This document shows positions 61,303 to 64,000 of a DNA stretch of 64,000 nucleotides, one piece after another. Position 1 is the first letter of the stretch, and the number at the start of each line of letters is the position of its first letter. The translations under genes and the position numbers were made by a program. Origin of the DNA: Hofstenia miamia (taxonomy: Eukaryota > Xenacoelomorpha > Acoela > Hofsteniidae); assembly GCA_900660155.1 (NCBI GenBank), contig CABFPE010000158.1, positions 445,916-509,915 of the forward strand, read 5' to 3'. A model generated the notes under the pieces. The model made no database searches and was not told the origin of the DNA. It saw only the letters and a list, made by a program, of their open reading frames with translations.

Positions 61303-64000
61303 TAGTGTACGGCTTTAATATGCAGCAAAAATATAAAACACTCTGATATTTCACAAAAAATCAACTTCAATAGACCTTCGATGACAACTAATACTAAGTA
61401 CCTTAGACTGACTTATAAAACTCAGGTCACAATGTTCTACTGTAGATAAAAAATGCCTAAAAAGTATCAAATTACTTAAGTTATTCGTGCAGTTAAAATT
61501 GGCAAAATAACTGCCTTAATCTTAGAACCCTCTTTCTCCTGACAATAGTCACTTTTTTAGAGATGGGTTTCACAAAATTAATTCAGAAGGTCTATGACTT
61601 TGAGCTATTTGAACATCATTTTTTTGAATTTTTGCTATTGCAAATATTTTGTTCTTAAAATTCTATCTGTTTCTTTAATAAAACTTTTTGCAATAAACTT
61701 GAGTGGTTTCTTTAATAGTGACAATGGTCACTAGCAAGTCAGTTAGTGAGTGCGTCAGAGCAAGGGTATTCTAGGGTTTATCCATTACATACCTACGTTG
61801 AAAATAGTTCAACCGTTAAGTTTATTCTAAAATAAATATTTTCCGCTGTTTTATTTAGATATAACTAATAATGCAAAAACAATGATTAAAAAGAAATTTA
61901 AATCATTGAGGAAATAGATTAGAATTTATTCGATATTAGAAATATTAACAATAAATGATTTTGGAAATTGTATTATGGCGGCATTATGTTGCAGGTTTTA
62001 ATTATAATTTCGAGTATTTAGAAAATTTTATTGAAAACCTAAAGAAGAGAAGATTGTTTTTAAATGAATTGTCTGCTATCCACAAAGAAAATTTCAAATT
62101 TCATCCATTTCCTGCGCAACATGAAAGCATTCATTGGCGATGTCACTTTCCGTGAAATAATGCAATTAACAAATGAGGTAATAACGCCTCTGAATTAACA
62201 ATGCATCACTATTTTTAGAGATAAGTACCTTGTTATTGTTTTAGAAAATTTATGTCATAATGATACGTATACAAAGCTAACACGCAATTAATGACGAATT
62301 TATGAAAAACATGATTTTGTCACCATCAAACAATTTTTGTTGAAATGTCATCATGAAAAATACTTTTATGTAAAATTGTTTCCCTCTGAGTAATTTTCAT
62401 AATTATTATCAATGCTTAAAATACTGAAAAGCTTGGCCTGTTAAGTAAGTACACCATACGCCTTGCAGCAAATCGGATTGAAGTTGACACATCAGGAAAT
62501 GCTGTGATAGTTAATATAGCACTGACGCAATGGCATTTTTATTAATTCTTGTAATTTGATGAACAATTTGATGATGAAAAAACTTAAAAATGGGCCAAGG
62601 AAAACAGGCAGCCTTGGGTAAAAGCCCATCTTAGTTAATGCAGCAGTGAATTTCTTTGAAATATACGCACTTACATTTCAAAAACTTATCAGCTAAATGT
62701 GTTAAGTAATAAATATATGAAGCATAATTTTTTAATGATGAGTTAGCGCAGTTAAACTTACTGCATAAACTTTCTGTTATGAGCTGCAATAATTTCACGT
62801 ATTGAATCACCATGCACTTAATTTTGATTTTTTATATCAAATTTAAAATTAAACTGTTTAATATTTTTAACAGTAGTATATTGTTACGAACAGACCAATT
62901 GATTATCAACTTTTATAATTCAATTAGAGAAGGAGAAATAATCCCCAGATGAAATACCGTAAAATATAGTATCGCATCATATAGTATTAGATTTTACTTT
63001 ACACAAAAAATTGTGTAATTAAATGTTTAATTTACTTTAGCTAACTAATTTAAATTGTTGTAGTTGTTAAACGTCAAGTAGTTTAGGAATTATAATTTTT
63101 GTTGATTTGTTCTGTCTTGAGCTGTCATAATTAATTCCTGTCCTGTCTGAACCATCGTTGGGACAGTATTTAATCAATAATATTTGAATCAGGCCTTAAA
63201 TTTTAGGAGCAAACAGTTATTATTCTGTAATTTTATGTATCACATTTAGGTCTTAGGAAACATGAGAAAATTGAGTTAGGTCTGCGCAGAGGGTTTTTTG
63301 AGAATAAAATATCAGCTCATCAGGAGCCTTACTCATAGTAACCCTTTTGAAATGTCCACTCTTAACTCCATTAAGGTAGGTTCTTCTCATAATGTGCATG
63401 ATTTCCTTCAAATCCTTTGCATTGGAAAAACTATGCATATTTATTATTATTTGGATGATGTTCGTAGAAATGTGGGCTTTATAAGATTTTTCGATTTTAT
63501 CGATGCGCTCAGAATTGCCGGAATTAGGAACAATATAATATCAGCGCTATATATTGATATAAACATTTTGATTATGCATATACATTTTAAAATAATTTCC
63601 TACCAACACAGTATACATAATATATATTTCTTAAAAATAGCATTTCTTTTTAAAAATCTAATATTTTTCAGGGAGTTGTATGACCACAATATCCACTCTT
63701 CTGAAAATCGGAGGTTGTCGTGTACCTCTCCTCTTTTCCGACTCCGCTGGTTGAAGTTGTATTAATCGAAATATTAACACGATTCCGCTTTAATTCAAAG
63801 CACCAAAATATTTTGCAGCGTAAATTTTCTTAATTACTTCATTAACGAATTGGATTGAAAAATATCATTTATTAGTTAGTTAGAATTAAATAGTCGCACA
63901 ATGAAGCGCTAAATAATAGAGTCCTCATTCCGTTTTAATTTTCCGTTTGCGTCTTCAGACAGATTATAAATTACGAAAATCTTTGTATCAGGAAACACCA
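61303..64000. other. No gene recognised
   Basis: The largest open frame (63298-63765, about 155 codons, no ATG at its start) contains a plausible donor (ATTAAG|GTAGGT near 63375), but its translation matches no family I know. A plus-strand open stretch at about 62451-62545 with IRLAANRIEVDTSGNAVIV reads like protein but has no supporting splice context. Confidence 0.35.

Noticed and set aside
63298-63765. 155-codon open frame near the right edge
   Set aside because: No ATG start and no recognisable motif. One internal donor-like site is not enough to call an exon.
1-64000. tRNA or rRNA genes, CRISPR arrays and bacterial-type signals
   Set aside because: No cloverleaf with a GGTTCRANNCC box, no rRNA-like core and no regularly spaced direct repeats were seen. 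The sequence is eukaryotic.

Overview
The window is AT-rich, intron-bearing animal DNA, roughly two thirds A+T by eye. Introns use GT..AG boundaries. Most of the sequence is non-coding and carries many (TA)n tracts, other microsatellites and old DNA-transposon debris. A laminin-G gene of the neurexin/CASPR superfamily and a metazoan-type dCMP deaminase point to a bilaterian invertebrate. I cannot name the phylum from the sequence alone. Exons are short (27 to 184 bases) and separated by introns of about 0.2 to 2 kb. There is a 124-base run of N inside a (TA)n tract at 26431-26554.

Region by region: 1-44.8 kb has no gene I can identify. It holds a transposon end at the left edge, a hAT-type MITE (7423-7771), a cluster of degenerate CCAGMGCCC-like motifs with a perfect hairpin (about 8.25-8.63 kb), and an (ATT)n tract at 18.0 kb. 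It also holds a decayed element with CAGGGCGCT inverted ends (19869-21815) and a possible piggyBac-like element (33624-35833) that contains an orphan two-exon ORF on the minus strand. A 16-bp perfect inverted repeat lies at 38.0 kb. From 44.85 to 48.2 kb the minus strand carries consecutive exons of a laminin-G gene. The domain resembles neurexin LNS2, is interrupted at the place where neurexins carry alternative splice site 2, and is preceded by a 27-base microexon. From 49.75 to 52.43 kb the plus strand carries a complete three-exon dCMP deaminase of 159 residues. The rest contains a Tc1 3' remnant (53.17 kb), a perfect hairpin with flanking direct repeats (56.5 kb), a LINE reverse-transcriptase fossil (57.3-58.1 kb) and a second, inverted copy of the 7.4-kb MITE (61.1 kb).

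The two recognisable genes are functionally unrelated: one is a cell-adhesion/synaptic-type receptor, the other an enzyme of dTMP supply. They lie on opposite strands. Because the 5' end of the laminin-G gene is not visible, they may be head-to-head neighbours, or the deaminase may be nested in a large intron. Small hAT elements sit in or beside both genes: one in deaminase intron 2 and one just upstream of the most 5' laminin-G exon I can see. A further palindromic MITE-like element lies in the intron equivalent to splice site 2.
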